Part shown: positions 35,502 through 45,037 of the stretch, one piece after another | Position numbering within the stretch: the first letter of the stretch is position 1 | Layout: each line of letters starts with the position of its first letter | Assembly (NCBI RefSeq): GCF_005886105.2 | Contig: NZ_PNCO02000001.1 | Span: forward strand, 2,601,001-2,665,000 | Length of the DNA: 64,000 nucleotides | Reading direction: 5' to 3' | Origin: Pseudoalteromonas galatheae | GTDB lineage: Bacteria > Pseudomonadota > Gammaproteobacteria > Enterobacterales > Alteromonadaceae | Notes under the pieces: generated by a model | Told to the model about the DNA's origin: nothing | The model's database searches: none | Seen by the model: the letters and a program-made list of their open reading frames with translations, nothing else | Translations under genes and position numbers: made by a program

Positions 35502-37082
35502 TTGGTTGTGCTGCAGTCTAGGTTGAATGGCGTCAAAATACATAGCAACTTTAGTGGGAAGCTTACGCTCCTACTCGCTGTTATTTACGGCGCCGTATTT
35601 TTGTTTAGCCCCTCAATTTTTGCGCTTGATGACAATTGCTCACTCACGACCACTCACGGCAACTCGATTTCGCTTGCTATCAATACCACGTCTTATCGCA
35701 AAATTGAGCGCGGCAACAATACCGTCTCGATAGCCTGCAATTTAAATGAAGACAGCGTTTTTTCATTTGTAGATGTTGGCCTTAATCACTATCAGTGGCA
35801 AGTCAACGCCCCTTCGCCCGTTAAGTTCTCACAGCCCGCATTTATCATTCCAAAAGGTCAGTACACAGCAGCCTTAAGCTTAGGTTCTATGCAAATTCAT
35901 ACGCCAAGATTTAGGCTGATGAGCATGGAGAAATTTATTTGGGAAAGTCAAAAAAGCAGCCTAGTCATGGGCGCATTTTATGGCCTTTGCTTTACCTTGA
36001 TTTGCTATGTATTGATCATGGGGAGTCGCCTCAATGATCCTATATTTAGGCTTTACGGCGCTTATATCTTCTGCCTTTGTGGATTTGTATTATTCCAAGA
36101 AGGGCAATTAAATCTTTTTGTTTCATCTCAGTATAAGCCATTACTCAAACACGCATATTTACTTAGTATTGGTCTCACTGTGGTTTCAGCAACTTGGTTT
36201 ATGTTGAGTATCCTACTTGTTGACAAACAGTGGCCAAAACTCGTGTTGTTACTTAAAAGTGCCGCGGGTATCGTGATGCTCCTGAGCATACTTAAAATTC
36301 CCACTCAACAAGCACAATTGTCCTACTTATTAAGCCAAATTATGGCCTATATCACCCTCGTTATTGTTGCCACTATCTTTGTGCTATCAGCTCTTCAAAC
36401 CAAGCGTAAAATTGGCGAAGCAAGTTTGGTTTTTGCGGCACTGAGCCTAGTATTAGTCGGTATGGTATTTCGCGTGCTGTTAGTGGGATATAGCCCATTT
36501 ATGCAGCGCTATGCACTTATTTTTGCGTTTGCCATTGAGTCTTTACTGCTTGCCGTTGCGGTATCTAAACGCATCGGACGACTCAGACAGCAAAAGCAAC
36601 AAGCTGAAAATGAAGCAAATTATGATCAATTGTGCGGCATTTTTAACCGTCGAGGCTGGTACAAACAAGCCAACGTGCTAGTCGAGCAGTTTAATAAGCG
36701 CGGTGGTGTTTTGGCATTATTTTACATTGACTTAGATAAGTTTAAGTTGATTAATGACCAATTTGGTCACGATGCTGGAGATAAGGCGCTTGCCCATGTT
36801 GCGACGTTTTTGTCATCAAGTATCAGAAAACAAGATATTGTAGGACGCCTAGGTGGTGATGAGTTTGCAGCGCTCTGCTTATTTGACGACACACAATCTG
36901 CAGAAGAAAAAGCACAACAGCTGCAACAACAACTCAATACCTTGCAATTTAGTCATGGAAAACAAGAGGTAGCAATTCAAGGTAGTGTCGGGCGAGCATT
37001 TTCCCAACACCCGATAACAGATATCAGCGACTTAATCGCACAAGCTGACAAGCAAATGTATCAGCAAAAAACCTTATCTTAA
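35502..37082 (+). CDS. 7TM diguanylate cyclase (GGDEF)
   Basis: 526 residues: an N-terminal signal/anchor, a short periplasmic region (about 45-140), a seven-helix membrane block of the 7TMR-DISM type (about 150-365), and a GGDEF domain with an intact active motif GGDEF at 451-455 (GRLGGDEFAAL) and an RKQD inhibitory site a few residues upstream. It should make cyclic-di-GMP from two GTP under membrane control and feedback inhibition. The start is uncertain (TTG at 35502, no clear ribosome-binding site). Confidence 0.88.
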   Translation: MVVLQSRLNGVKIHSNFSGKLTLLLAVIYGAVFLFSPSIFALDDNCSLTTTHGNSISLAINTTSYRKIERGNNTVSIACNLNEDSVFSFVDVGLNHYQWQVNAPSPVKFSQPAFIIPKGQYTAALSLGSMQIHTPRFRLMSMEKFIWESQKSSLVMGAFYGLCFTLICYVLIMGSRLNDPIFRLYGAYIFCLCGFVLFQEGQLNLFVSSQYKPLLKHAYLLSIGLTVVSATWFMLSILLVDKQWPKLVLLLKSAAGIVMLLSILKIPTQQAQLSYLLSQIMAYITLVIVATIFVLSALQTKRKIGEASLVFAALSLVLVGMVFRVLLVGYSPFMQRYALIFAFAIESLLLAVAVSKRIGRLRQQKQQAENEANYDQLCGIFNRRGWYKQANVLVEQFNKRGGVLALFYIDLDKFKLINDQFGHDAGDKALAHVATFLSSSIRKQDIVGRLGGDEFAALCLFDDTQSAEEKAQQLQQQLNTLQFSHGKQEVAIQGSVGRAFSQHPITDISDLIAQADKQMYQQKTLS

Positions 37083-37085
37083 AGC

Positions 37086-37268
37086 TTAGGCTGCCTTAAG
37101 GTAAGGCTCTTGGCCTTTGTGCTTTACGCTACGTTGATAACTACCTTTGCCTTTTTTGCTCTTTTCAACTTTCGCCTTAAACAACGGGCTGGTTACCAAC
37201 GCTTTTAGTGCGTTGTCTTTGATTTCACCACGCTGATGAGCATGCTGAAGTTTGCTTTTTTTAGTCAT
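37086..37268 (-). CDS. arfA: Alternative ribosome-rescue factor A
   Basis: A 60-residue basic protein matching ArfA: HQRGEIKDNALKALVTSPLF, KVEKSKKGKGSYQRS. ArfA binds the empty mRNA channel of stalled ribosomes and recruits RF2, backing up tmRNA. The 3' end of the gene (minus strand) contains GCCTTA-CCT-TAAGGC just before the stop and an overlapping AAGGC/GCCTT stem. In E. coli a hairpin near the 3' end makes truncated arfA mRNA so that the protein appears only when tmRNA fails; a similar control is inferred here. Confidence 0.92.
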   Translation of the reverse strand: MTKKSKLQHAHQRGEIKDNALKALVTSPLFKAKVEKSKKGKGSYQRSVKHKGQEPYLKAA

Positions 37269-37479
37269 GACTTACTCCAAATAAGAATCGTATAAATTGA
37301 TAGCGTTGATGCATAATTTCCAACCATCAACAAGCGCGAATATTAACCTAAATGCTTTAAAGCGCAATGGCTTTTAGCAATAAATTTTCGTCTTTTTGAC
37401 TGTTATTTTAAAGTTAAGTTCATACCCACGCTCTATACTTAAATGCAGCCCTTTCAAGTCAAGCTAAACATTCGCGACA

Positions 37480-38487
37480 ATGACCGATATCAAGATTGCA
37501 ACCGGGATCAGCATACATTATCAGGATGAGGGTGCGCCTCACGCCCCCGTTATTATCTTGATAATGGGTCTTGGGGCACAAATGACAATTTGGCCAGATG
37601 AATTGTACTTTGGGCTAGTCAATAAAGGTTTTCGGGTGATCCGTTTTGATAATCGCGACACGGGATTATCGAGCCACTTGGATCATCTAGGTTCACCAAG
37701 TGTGATAAAAACCATGCTGAGCAAAAAACTTCCCATTCGCGCTTCTGTTCCCTATACCCTAGAGGATATGGCCGAAGATGTTGTCGCTTTGATGGCAGGA
37801 CTTAAGATTAAACGCGCCCACCTAGTTGGTGCTTCTATGGGCGGGATGATTGCACAAATCGTTGCTGCTAAGCATAAAAAGAAAGTGGTTAGTTTGACCT
37901 CAATTATGTCAACCTCAGCGTATCCCAAGTTTACCGCAGCAAATGTAAAAGTCATGCTGCAACTGGCAAAAGCACGGCCAAAGTCAGACTGCCACCAATC
38001 TGCCATTCAATACAATATAAAACTCAACCAGCTGATCGGCAGTCCCGCTTACCCTCAAGACGAAGGGACGCTACATCAACAAGCCAAACACAGCATTGAA
38101 CGCGCGCATAACCCGCAGGGATTTAAGCGTCAGCTTGCGGCGATTGTCGCAAGCCAATGTCGCAAGCACACGCTGGCACAGATAAAAACGCCAACACTTG
38201 TGATCCATGGTACCGACGACCCTATTTTTCCCGCAGCCGCTGGTCAGCAAACCGCCGCAACCATTCGCAAATCCAAACTAAAGTTGGTCAATGGGATGGG
38301 CCATGACTTCCCTCCAATGCTCATGCAAAAAATTGCCAAGTGGGTGGCAAAGCACGCAACTAAAGCAGAGCGAAAGCGATTAAAAAAGAAACAACGAAAA
38401 CAAAATGCGACCCAAGAGACTGCGAATGAAAAAATCCCGAAAAATCAATCAAACACAACCCAACAAAATACAGTTCACAATAAATAA
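37480..38487 (+). CDS. Alpha/beta-hydrolase with long basic tail
   Basis: A 335-residue alpha/beta-fold hydrolase. The oxyanion region is LIMGLGAQM, the nucleophile elbow is GASMGGM, the acid lies in HGTDDPIF and the catalytic His in GMGHDFP. Homologues of this esterase-like type are usually about 290 residues; here the last ~45 are Lys/Gln/Asn-rich (KAERKRLKKKQRKQN), probably disordered, and could bind nucleic acid or membrane. No signal peptide. Substrate unknown. Confidence 0.87.
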   Translation: MTDIKIATGISIHYQDEGAPHAPVIILIMGLGAQMTIWPDELYFGLVNKGFRVIRFDNRDTGLSSHLDHLGSPSVIKTMLSKKLPIRASVPYTLEDMAEDVVALMAGLKIKRAHLVGASMGGMIAQIVAAKHKKKVVSLTSIMSTSAYPKFTAANVKVMLQLAKARPKSDCHQSAIQYNIKLNQLIGSPAYPQDEGTLHQQAKHSIERAHNPQGFKRQLAAIVASQCRKHTLAQIKTPTLVIHGTDDPIFPAAAGQQTAATIRKSKLKLVNGMGHDFPPMLMQKIAKWVAKHATKAERKRLKKKQRKQNATQETANEKIPKNQSNTTQQNTVHNK

Positions 38488-38734
38488 CATCCCCTAATAT
38501 TACCCCCGTAAAGCCTGATGCCGCTCGCCTTCGCAGCGTAATTCAATCTAAATGAGAAGCAACAATCTCACCTTTATCGTTAAATTAAAGTAAATTACCA
38601 TTTGACAAACGCACATAAAAGCAACAACAATTAAATCGTTCCAAACACATTTGGACGAAAAATGAAAATAACCATGGATACAACATCAACAGATATCTGC
38701 CCACAAAAAGTGGAACGATACAAAAGAGGTCAAC

Positions 38735-40279
38735 ATGAGCATCATTATAGCTAAAACGCGATTCCAACGTTCTTTTATAGCAGCCGCTTTAGTGAGCCTG
38801 GGCTTAAGCTCGGCGCACGCAAACAGCGATCTGACTACTGCCAATGCCGCTGCTATCAGCGTTTCAGGAGAAAACCAGCCCTATGAAGGCAAAGTCAACG
38901 CATTTGATAATAACCACTACAGCAAGTGGCTTACTTTTTCAGCTTCCGGTTGGATAAGCTATGCGTTTAGCGAAGCAGTTAATTTAACAGCTTACACCCT
39001 CACTTCCGCGAACGATGCGCCACAAAGAGATCCCAAAAATTGGACGCTTCAAGGCTCTCAAGACGGTCAAGTGTGGTTCACTATAGATTCGCAAAACAAC
39101 CAAAGTTTTACTTCAAGACATCAAACTAAGCAGTTCAATGTCAGTACCAATCAAGCGTACCGCTTTGTGCGCTTAAATGTCACCGCAACGCAAGGTGCCA
39201 ATTTATTACAGCTTGCAGAAATCGAATTTATCGGTGCTCCGGCAAACGGTGGTACAACCTTGCCATTTAACCAAAGTGGTAGCGTTACTCCTGGTCAATG
39301 GGCGCATTTTGGGCCATTTACAAGCTCAGCTCCTATCACAGCAACCTTGACCGGCAGCGGTGATGCAGATCTATACCTAAAAGCAAATAGCCAACCGACC
39401 ACCGCAAGTTATGACTGCCAAAGTATCAATGATGCTAGTTCCAACGAGCGCTGTGATATAAGCTCAAATGCGCCGGTTTATGTTTCTGTATACGGTTTCC
39501 AAAGCGCCAATTATGAATTAGCCGTCAGTAGTGAAAGCACACCACCAAACGACACATGGCAACGTCCGGAAGTAAACTTTGTTGATGTTAACCCTGAAAC
39601 ACAAGGCTCGGCATTATTTAAACGGATCATATCAAACCCAGCCGCGCATATGGCCGAACGCTGTGTGGATGTAGCAAAAGTGCTATACCGCGACGCCAGT
39701 GAATCCCAGCGTTTTAGAAAATTGCAGTTTGAGCTAAGAGCCAAAGATCATTGGGGTAAGGATTTCGTTGCCTATAAGATGGGACGAGACGGTTCAGGTG
39801 AGATGACTATCGTCGTTAGCACCGCGCATTTAGAACGTATTTATCGCGATAATAATAACAACGATGCCGTGATCCGTGATGAAATCGACGGAATTTTATT
39901 CCATGAGGTCACCCATGGTTACAATAACTCGCCACTGACTCATGACAGCTATGGTGATGGCAAGGCAAACTGGGCATACACCGAAGGTCTAGCTGACGCA
40001 GTGCGGATCGGTGCGGGTTTTCATAAATCACGCTCACCAGATATCATCAACGCTAAACGCTGGCTTAGTGGCTACACCACAACTGGGTTTTTCTTGCATT
40101 ACGTCAAACAACAGCACGACTCAGAGTTTATCTACAAGTTTAACAAAGCGGCGAAAGATATGGGCAATTATACCTGGTCATTTGATGCTGCATTTCAACA
40201 CATCTTGGGCCGAAGTGTTGAAGATGTTTGGAACGAATATGTCGCCTTTATCCAAAATGGTGGACAGCTGGAGTATTAA
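38735..40279 (+). CDS. Secreted discoidin-PPC-basic secretory protein metalloprotease
   Basis: 514 residues: signal peptide (1-29, SSAHA), an F5/8-type C (discoidin) domain (about 32-170), a bacterial pre-peptidase C-terminal (PPC) domain (about 175-265), and a basic-secretory-protein domain (about 280-510) with HEVTH at 390-394 followed by THDSYGDGKANWAYTEGLAD. The HExxH motif and export point to a zinc-dependent extracellular hydrolase tethered to carbohydrate or surfaces by the discoidin domain. GAGG precedes the ATG. It lies alone. Confidence 0.88.
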   Translation: MSIIIAKTRFQRSFIAAALVSLGLSSAHANSDLTTANAAAISVSGENQPYEGKVNAFDNNHYSKWLTFSASGWISYAFSEAVNLTAYTLTSANDAPQRDPKNWTLQGSQDGQVWFTIDSQNNQSFTSRHQTKQFNVSTNQAYRFVRLNVTATQGANLLQLAEIEFIGAPANGGTTLPFNQSGSVTPGQWAHFGPFTSSAPITATLTGSGDADLYLKANSQPTTASYDCQSINDASSNERCDISSNAPVYVSVYGFQSANYELAVSSESTPPNDTWQRPEVNFVDVNPETQGSALFKRIISNPAAHMAERCVDVAKVLYRDASESQRFRKLQFELRAKDHWGKDFVAYKMGRDGSGEMTIVVSTAHLERIYRDNNNNDAVIRDEIDGILFHEVTHGYNNSPLTHDSYGDGKANWAYTEGLADAVRIGAGFHKSRSPDIINAKRWLSGYTTTGFFLHYVKQQHDSEFIYKFNKAAKDMGNYTWSFDAAFQHILGRSVEDVWNEYVAFIQNGGQLEY

Positions 40280-40298
40280 TTTTTAAATAGTAACTCCG

Positions 40299-40359
40299 CC
40301 ACGTAAAAGGGTCTAACAAATTTCTCTGAGAAACTCCTCTATAAGACTCCTTTACGTGG
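40299..40359. repeat. Long imperfect inverted repeat between convergent genes
   Basis: CCACGTAAAAGGGTCT (40299-40314) pairs with AGACTCCTTTACGTGG (40344-40359), 14 of 16 matching. The loop holds a second palindrome, TTTCTCTGAGAAA. It lies between the stops of two convergent genes and could be a bidirectional terminator or a small repeat element. Confidence 0.5.
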
Positions 40360-40365
40360 TATTCG

Positions 40366-40683
40366 TTATTTTTGTAACGCCTGCTCGTGGGACATTGTTT
40401 TTAGTTTAATCGCGAGGCCACAGGAGAAGTAGATCTTCACCACTCCAACAATGATCAAATGAAAGTTTGGGTGGGAAAGCAAATCTAAGTCATAGATATA
40501 GGCTGCTTTTATCGGCGCGTCGCCATTCTCTATCATGGCGATTAGCCAATGATAGATTGCAATCCCCTCTTTGATAACTCCAAGCACTATCAAGGCTACG
40601 CCCGTTAAAAACAACAAGCGACAATACCACAGCGCAGTTTCTAAACCCGGACAGCGTAAATTACGAAACGGAATTAATTTCAT
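40366..40683 (-). CDS. Small inner-membrane protein of unknown function
   Basis: A 105-residue protein with two or three hydrophobic helices (about 20-42, LLFLTGVALIVLGVIKEGI; about 74-92, LIIVGVVKIYFSCGLAI). No family recognised. It follows the metallo-beta-lactamase gene by 9 bases on the same strand, so the two are probably co-transcribed. Confidence 0.65.
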   Translation of the reverse strand: MKLIPFRNLRCPGLETALWYCRLLFLTGVALIVLGVIKEGIAIYHWLIAMIENGDAPIKAAYIYDLDLLSHPNFHLIIVGVVKIYFSCGLAIKLKTMSHEQALQK

Positions 40684-40692
40684 GTCAGTCCT

Positions 40693-41415
40693 TTATTTAC
40701 CTTTTGATTGCTCGATTTTGATTAGCTTAACGGTATGGTGCAACAAAGATAAATCCCCTTCTTTACCATGCCCTGGGATAACCATGTTTGCTTCCGGATA
40801 TCGGCTCAATACCTTGTGTATAGACGCTTGCCACTCATCAACTGAAGCATCCTCCAAGTTACCTAAATTTTTACTTGCCACACTTTTCACAAAGCATCCT
40901 GCGAATAAAGTTTTAGATTGTGGCAGCCACACGACAATATTGTCTCTCGAGTGCCCTGCACCTGGGTAATAGGTTTCAACGACACCAGACTTTATCGCTG
41001 CTGAGGCTTGCGGCAAATTATGTAACGCGATTGCGCTGTGTTTTTGGGCTAATAGATGATTAGTTTGGGCTGATGCATAGGTTGGGATCTGGTGTTTATT
41101 TAATACCGCTAGGCCACCGCTTGCATCTTGATGATAATGCGTGACCACCGCCCCTTTGACATTGAGCTTGCGGTCCTCAGTCCATAATAGCAACGCTTCT
41201 GTGTCTTGCTCGGTCCAAGGTGTATCAACAATGTACGCGTCTTGACCGTCGACCACAATCAACCCTGAGCCTGACACTAACCCCCAGGGTTCAACGCGTA
41301 GCGAAGATTCATGTTTATAAACATGCTCTGCAATCGGCGTTACCACTAAAGTCGACACTTCCGTTGCAACTGTCACGCAGGACAACAAGAATAAGAAAGG
41401 AGCTAAAAACTTCAT
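40693..41415 (-). CDS. Subclass B1 metallo-beta-lactamase
   Basis: A 240-residue exported di-zinc hydrolase. All six B1 ligands are present: H93, H95 and D97 in THYHQD, H155 in GAGHSRDN, C174 in GCFVK and H216 in PGHG. Lys177, three residues after the cysteine, matches the B1 substrate-binding lysine. VVWLPQSKTLFAGCF is very like the IMP/VIM group. The leader FLFLLSC could be a lipobox, which would anchor the enzyme as in NDM. It should hydrolyse beta-lactams including carbapenems; activity is not proven. No cassette, transposon or resistance cluster surrounds it, so it looks chromosomal. Confidence 0.9.
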   Translation of the reverse strand: MKFLAPFLFLLSCVTVATEVSTLVVTPIAEHVYKHESSLRVEPWGLVSGSGLIVVDGQDAYIVDTPWTEQDTEALLLWTEDRKLNVKGAVVTHYHQDASGGLAVLNKHQIPTYASAQTNHLLAQKHSAIALHNLPQASAAIKSGVVETYYPGAGHSRDNIVVWLPQSKTLFAGCFVKSVASKNLGNLEDASVDEWQASIHKVLSRYPEANMVIPGHGKEGDLSLLHHTVKLIKIEQSKGK

Positions 41416-41488
41416 CTGAAGTTGTTCGTGTTAATTAAAAGTGACGAAAGACTATCAAGTTCAAGAATATAAAGTCCAGAAATAAAAA

Positions 41489-41515
41489 TGCGCGGCAACC
41501 TAAAATCGCCACGCA
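41489..41515 (-). terminator. Terminator after oadB
   Basis: TGCGTGGC pairs with GCCGCGCA (one G.T pair), read on the minus strand, followed by a TTTTTATTT tract. It ends the oadGAB transcript about 20 bases after the oadB stop. Confidence 0.65.
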
Positions 41516-41535
41516 AATGGTTGGAGAAGTGTAAC

Positions 41536-42669
41536 TTAGCCTACCAGTGCAAGCAAAATACCAGCAGCAACCGCACTGCCTAATACACCCGCGACATTGG
41601 GGCCCATCGCATGCATCAGCAAGAAGTTATGTGGATTACTTTCAAGGCCGACCTTATTAACCACACGCGCAGCCATTGGCACTGCAGACACCCCAGCGGC
41701 ACCAACCAGCGGATTAATGGGCGTATCGCTAAACTTATTCATAGTTTTAGCCATTAACACTCCTGTTGCTGTGCCAATTCCAAATGCCACGGCACCTAAC
41801 GCTAAAATCCCCAACGTCTCAACCGTTAAGAATTGATCAGCTGCCAACTTTGAGCCCACCGCCAATCCGAGGAAAATGGTGGTGATATTAATCAATTCAT
41901 TTTGTGCTGTTTTACTCAAACGATCTACTACGCCACACTCTTTCATCAAGTTACCCAAACAGAACATACCAACCAAAGGTGTTGCAGCAGGTAAAAACAA
42001 TATCGTCAAACCTAGTACGGCCAGAGGAAATAAGATTTTTTCGGTTTTTGATACATGGCGCAGTTGTGGCATCGCAATCTGACGCTCCTGCTGCGTCGTG
42101 AGTGCTTTCATGATTGGTGGTTGAATAATTGGCACCAACGCCATATATGAATAGGCCGCCACCGCAATTGCCCCTAGTAACTCGGGTGCAAGCTTAGACG
42201 CGAGGAATATCGCAGTTGGTCCATCTGCACCGCCAATAATAGCGATTGCTGAAGCGTCTTGCAGGGTAAATTCAAAGCCCGGAATATAATTCAGCAAAAT
42301 AGCCCCAAACAAAGTGGCAAAAATCCCAAACTGCGCAGCGGCACCAAGCAACAGCATCTTGGGGTTGGCTATCAAGGCACTAAAGTCTGTCATCGCCCCC
42401 ACCCCCATAAAGATCAGCAAGGGGAATACTCCGCTGTCTATACCAATGTAATACACGTAGTACAACAGTCCGCCTGGATCGGCAAGCCCAGCAACAGGAA
42501 TATTCGTGAGTATGGCACCAAAGCCAATCGGCACCAGCAGGAGCGGCTCAAAGTTTTTGGCGATCGCAAGATACAAAAGTCCGCAGCCTACAGCCATCAT
42601 GCAAAGTGCTGGCACTGTGAAGTTGGCAAGCCCTGTTGCTTGCCATAAATTAAGTAACCCTTCCATCAC
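41536..42669 (-). CDS. oadB: Oxaloacetate decarboxylase beta subunit (sodium pump)
   Basis: A 377-residue inner-membrane subunit with about nine helices. It carries the sodium-site signatures of OadB: the [22 protein letters not shown] segment, [15 protein letters not shown] and the late [15 protein letters not shown]. It couples decarboxylation of carboxybiotin to export of two sodium ions. It is the last gene of oadGAB, 7 bases after oadA, and its terminator follows at once. Sodium pumping suits a marine lifestyle. Confidence 0.96.
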   Translation of the reverse strand: MMEGLLNLWQATGLANFTVPALCMMAVGCGLLYLAIAKNFEPLLLVPIGFGAILTNIPVAGLADPGGLLYYVYYIGIDSGVFPLLIFMGVGAMTDFSALIANPKMLLLGAAAQFGIFATLFGAILLNYIPGFEFTLQDASAIAIIGGADGPTAIFLASKLAPELLGAIAVAAYSYMALVPIIQPPIMKALTTQQERQIAMPQLRHVSKTEKILFPLAVLGLTILFLPAATPLVGMFCLGNLMKECGVVDRLSKTAQNELINITTIFLGLAVGSKLAADQFLTVETLGILALGAVAFGIGTATGVLMAKTMNKFSDTPINPLVGAAGVSAVPMAARVVNKVGLESNPHNFLLMHAMGPNVAGVLGSAVAAGILLALVG

Positions 42670-42676
42670 GACACCC

Positions 42677-44458
42677 TTATGCTAAAGACATGATGGCATC
42701 GCCAGCACTGACGGAGTCGCCTTCAGAGACGAGTAGCTCCGCGACTTGGCCACTGTGTGTTGCACGCACCTCGGTTTCCATTTTCATGGCTTCCATGATG
42801 AGTACCACATCGCCCTCTTGTACTTCATCTCCTGCCCGCACCATAAGCTTAAAAATATTGCCGGCAAGTGGCGCATTCAAAGTTTCACTGGAGCTCACAG
42901 AGGTTGATTGCGGAATAAGCTCACTGTCTTTGACTTGTACTTCTTTGAGCTCACCACCCGGCGCAACCACTACATCGTATACTTTACCATCCACCTTTAC
43001 GCTGTAACGCTCAGCAGCTGATGAATTGGCTTTAGCAGGCGTCGCTGCAGCTTTTTGTTCTTTACTTTCAACAAGCGTCGGCTTTGGCTCAAATGCATCT
43101 GGATTATTGCGATTTTTCAGGAATTTAAGACCAATCTGAGGGAATAATGCATAGGTAAGCACATCATCAATAACCTCATCTGCTAGGTTAATTTGCTCCT
43201 CTTTTGAAGTGGCGACTAACTCGCTTTGTAAACTATCCAACTCAGGTTCAATTAAGTCAGCAGGACGGCAAGTAATAGGCTCTGCGCCTTCAAGCACGCG
43301 TTGTTGCAAAGCTTGGTCGACTTGCGCTGGTGTCGCGCCATATTCGCCTTTCAGCACGCCAGCAGTTTCTTTGGTTATAGACTTGTATCGCTCACCAGTC
43401 AGTACGTTTAATACCGCTTGCGTCCCAACTATCTGTGAGGTTGGTGTTACGAGCGGCAGATAGCCAAGCTCTTTACGCACACTTGGAATTTCTTTTAGTA
43501 CCGCGTCAAGCTTGTCACCTGCACCTTGCTCTCGAAGTTGATTTTCCATATTGGTTAACATGCCACCTGGCACTTGTGCAGATAGAATACGACCATCTAC
43601 CCCTTTCAAGCTGCCTTCAAAAGCGGCATATTTCTTTCTCACTTCACGGAAATAAGCTGCAACTTCTTCAAGCTCAAGTAAGTCAAGCCCTGTATCACGT
43701 TCTGTGCCTTCCACAATCGCCGCAATAGTTTCTGTTGCGCTATGGCCATAGGTCATACTCATCGAAGAAATCGCCGTATCGAGCATATCGATACCCGCAT
43801 CTATGGCTTTTTGATAAGTTGCGGTGCTGAGTCCTGTGGTTGCATGGCACTGCATTGCGATAGGAATCGAGACGGACGCTTTAAGCCCAGAGATTAATTT
43901 TTCGGCATCATAGGGTTTCAGTAACCCAGCCATGTCCTTGATACAAATAGAGTGACAGCCTAAGTCTTCAAGCTGCTTAGCTTGCGTGAGCCACATTTCC
44001 AGCGTATGAACTGGGCTTACGGTGTACGAAATCGTCCCCTGCGCATGCGCGCCCACTTTAATGGCCGCTTTAATGGCCGTTTCTAAGTTGCGCACATCGT
44101 TCATTGCGTCGAATATTCTAAATACATCTACCCCGTTATGGTGGGCACGTTCAACAAACTTTTCGACAACATCATCAGCATAATGACGATAGCCCAATAA
44201 ATTTTGGCCACGCAGTAGCATTTGCTGTTTGGTTTTCGGCATCGCAGCTTTCAGTGCACGGATCCGCTCCCATGGATCTTCGCCTAAATAGCGAATACAC
44301 GAGTCGAAGGTTGCTCCCCCCCATGATTCAACAGACCAATAGCCCATATTGTCGAGCTTCTCAGCGATGGGAAGCATATCTTCCAAACGCATTCTGGTGG
44401 CGAGTAATGACTGATGCGCATCGCGCAGCACTAATTCGGTTAGCTTTAACTGTGACAT
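42677..44458 (-). CDS. oadA: Oxaloacetate decarboxylase alpha subunit
   Basis: A 593-residue biotin enzyme: carboxyltransferase TIM barrel in the first ~300 residues ([13 protein letters not shown]; metal-binding QCHATTG), the PYC-OADA linker domain, a Pro/Ala-type linker near 470-490, and a C-terminal biotinyl domain with the biotin lysine in EAMKMETE. It moves CO2 from oxaloacetate to biotin; the beta subunit then uses it to pump sodium. Twelve bases after oadG, 7 before oadB. Confidence 0.96.
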   Translation of the reverse strand: MSQLKLTELVLRDAHQSLLATRMRLEDMLPIAEKLDNMGYWSVESWGGATFDSCIRYLGEDPWERIRALKAAMPKTKQQMLLRGQNLLGYRHYADDVVEKFVERAHHNGVDVFRIFDAMNDVRNLETAIKAAIKVGAHAQGTISYTVSPVHTLEMWLTQAKQLEDLGCHSICIKDMAGLLKPYDAEKLISGLKASVSIPIAMQCHATTGLSTATYQKAIDAGIDMLDTAISSMSMTYGHSATETIAAIVEGTERDTGLDLLELEEVAAYFREVRKKYAAFEGSLKGVDGRILSAQVPGGMLTNMENQLREQGAGDKLDAVLKEIPSVRKELGYLPLVTPTSQIVGTQAVLNVLTGERYKSITKETAGVLKGEYGATPAQVDQALQQRVLEGAEPITCRPADLIEPELDSLQSELVATSKEEQINLADEVIDDVLTYALFPQIGLKFLKNRNNPDAFEPKPTLVESKEQKAAATPAKANSSAAERYSVKVDGKVYDVVVAPGGELKEVQVKDSELIPQSTSVSSSETLNAPLAGNIFKLMVRAGDEVQEGDVVLIMEAMKMETEVRATHSGQVAELLVSEGDSVSAGDAIMSLA

Positions 44459-44470
44459 GCAAAACCCCTA

Positions 44471-44719
44471 TTAATTGTTTTTTCTGTAGGCTGCAACGGC
44501 AGCACTAATGGCTGCAATATGTGCCTGCGGCACACCCTGTGACGATGTTGCTCTGGTAGTTTTTGATCTTGTGGTACTTGGCGCTACTTCTTTAAATTGA
44601 GCAGCAAAGTTGGCCAACAGCCGCATCGCAAAAATCAAAATGGACAGAAAAACAAAAACACCAACCATGCCGGTCAGCATGAGATTTCCTGCTTGCAGTA
44701 GCTGCGCTCCAATATCCAT
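44471..44719 (-). CDS. oadG: Oxaloacetate decarboxylase gamma subunit
   Basis: An 82-residue subunit: one transmembrane helix (about 12-35, LMLTGMVGVFVFLSILIFA), a Ser/Thr-rich linker and a C-terminal HIAAISAAVAAYR helix that contacts the alpha subunit. It joins OadA to the OadB membrane pump. First gene of the operon. A GntR-type operator candidate lies about 125 bases upstream. Confidence 0.93.
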   Translation of the reverse strand: MDIGAQLLQAGNLMLTGMVGVFVFLSILIFAMRLLANFAAQFKEVAPSTTRSKTTRATSSQGVPQAHIAAISAAVAAYRKNN

Positions 44720-44843
44720 TTTTACCCCTTACTTGCTGTTTGGTTTTCCTATTCGATGTTAACGAACTGGTATAAACCTTCACTTTTTGTAGATATTTAT
44801 TCACCTTATAACAAAAAATGTTCCAATGTAAAGCCCATTGTAA

Positions 44844-44858
44844 ATTGGTATTACCAAA
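44844..44858. promoter_or_regulatory. Candidate GntR/FCD-type operator (PdhR/LldR-like)
   Basis: ATTGGTATTACCAAA fits the TGGT-N3-ACCA palindrome bound by PdhR- and LldR-type regulators. Its place upstream of oadGAB, an oxaloacetate/pyruvate-linked pump, makes sense. The core AATTGGTAT also appears elsewhere in the window, so it could be part of a dispersed repeat instead. Confidence 0.35.
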
Positions 44859-45037
44859 ACACTTAACTTACAAATAATCAGTGAGTTAACTAGGAAAGTA
44901 CTAATAAATATAGAAAATTAACGTAATAAATATGAAAAATATTCAAAATAGCGTCAACTAATACTGAGATTTTAATGAATATAGAATGGATTTTTGATTA
45001 CGCAAGGCAAATTGTAAATTGGACAGACCAAAACGTA

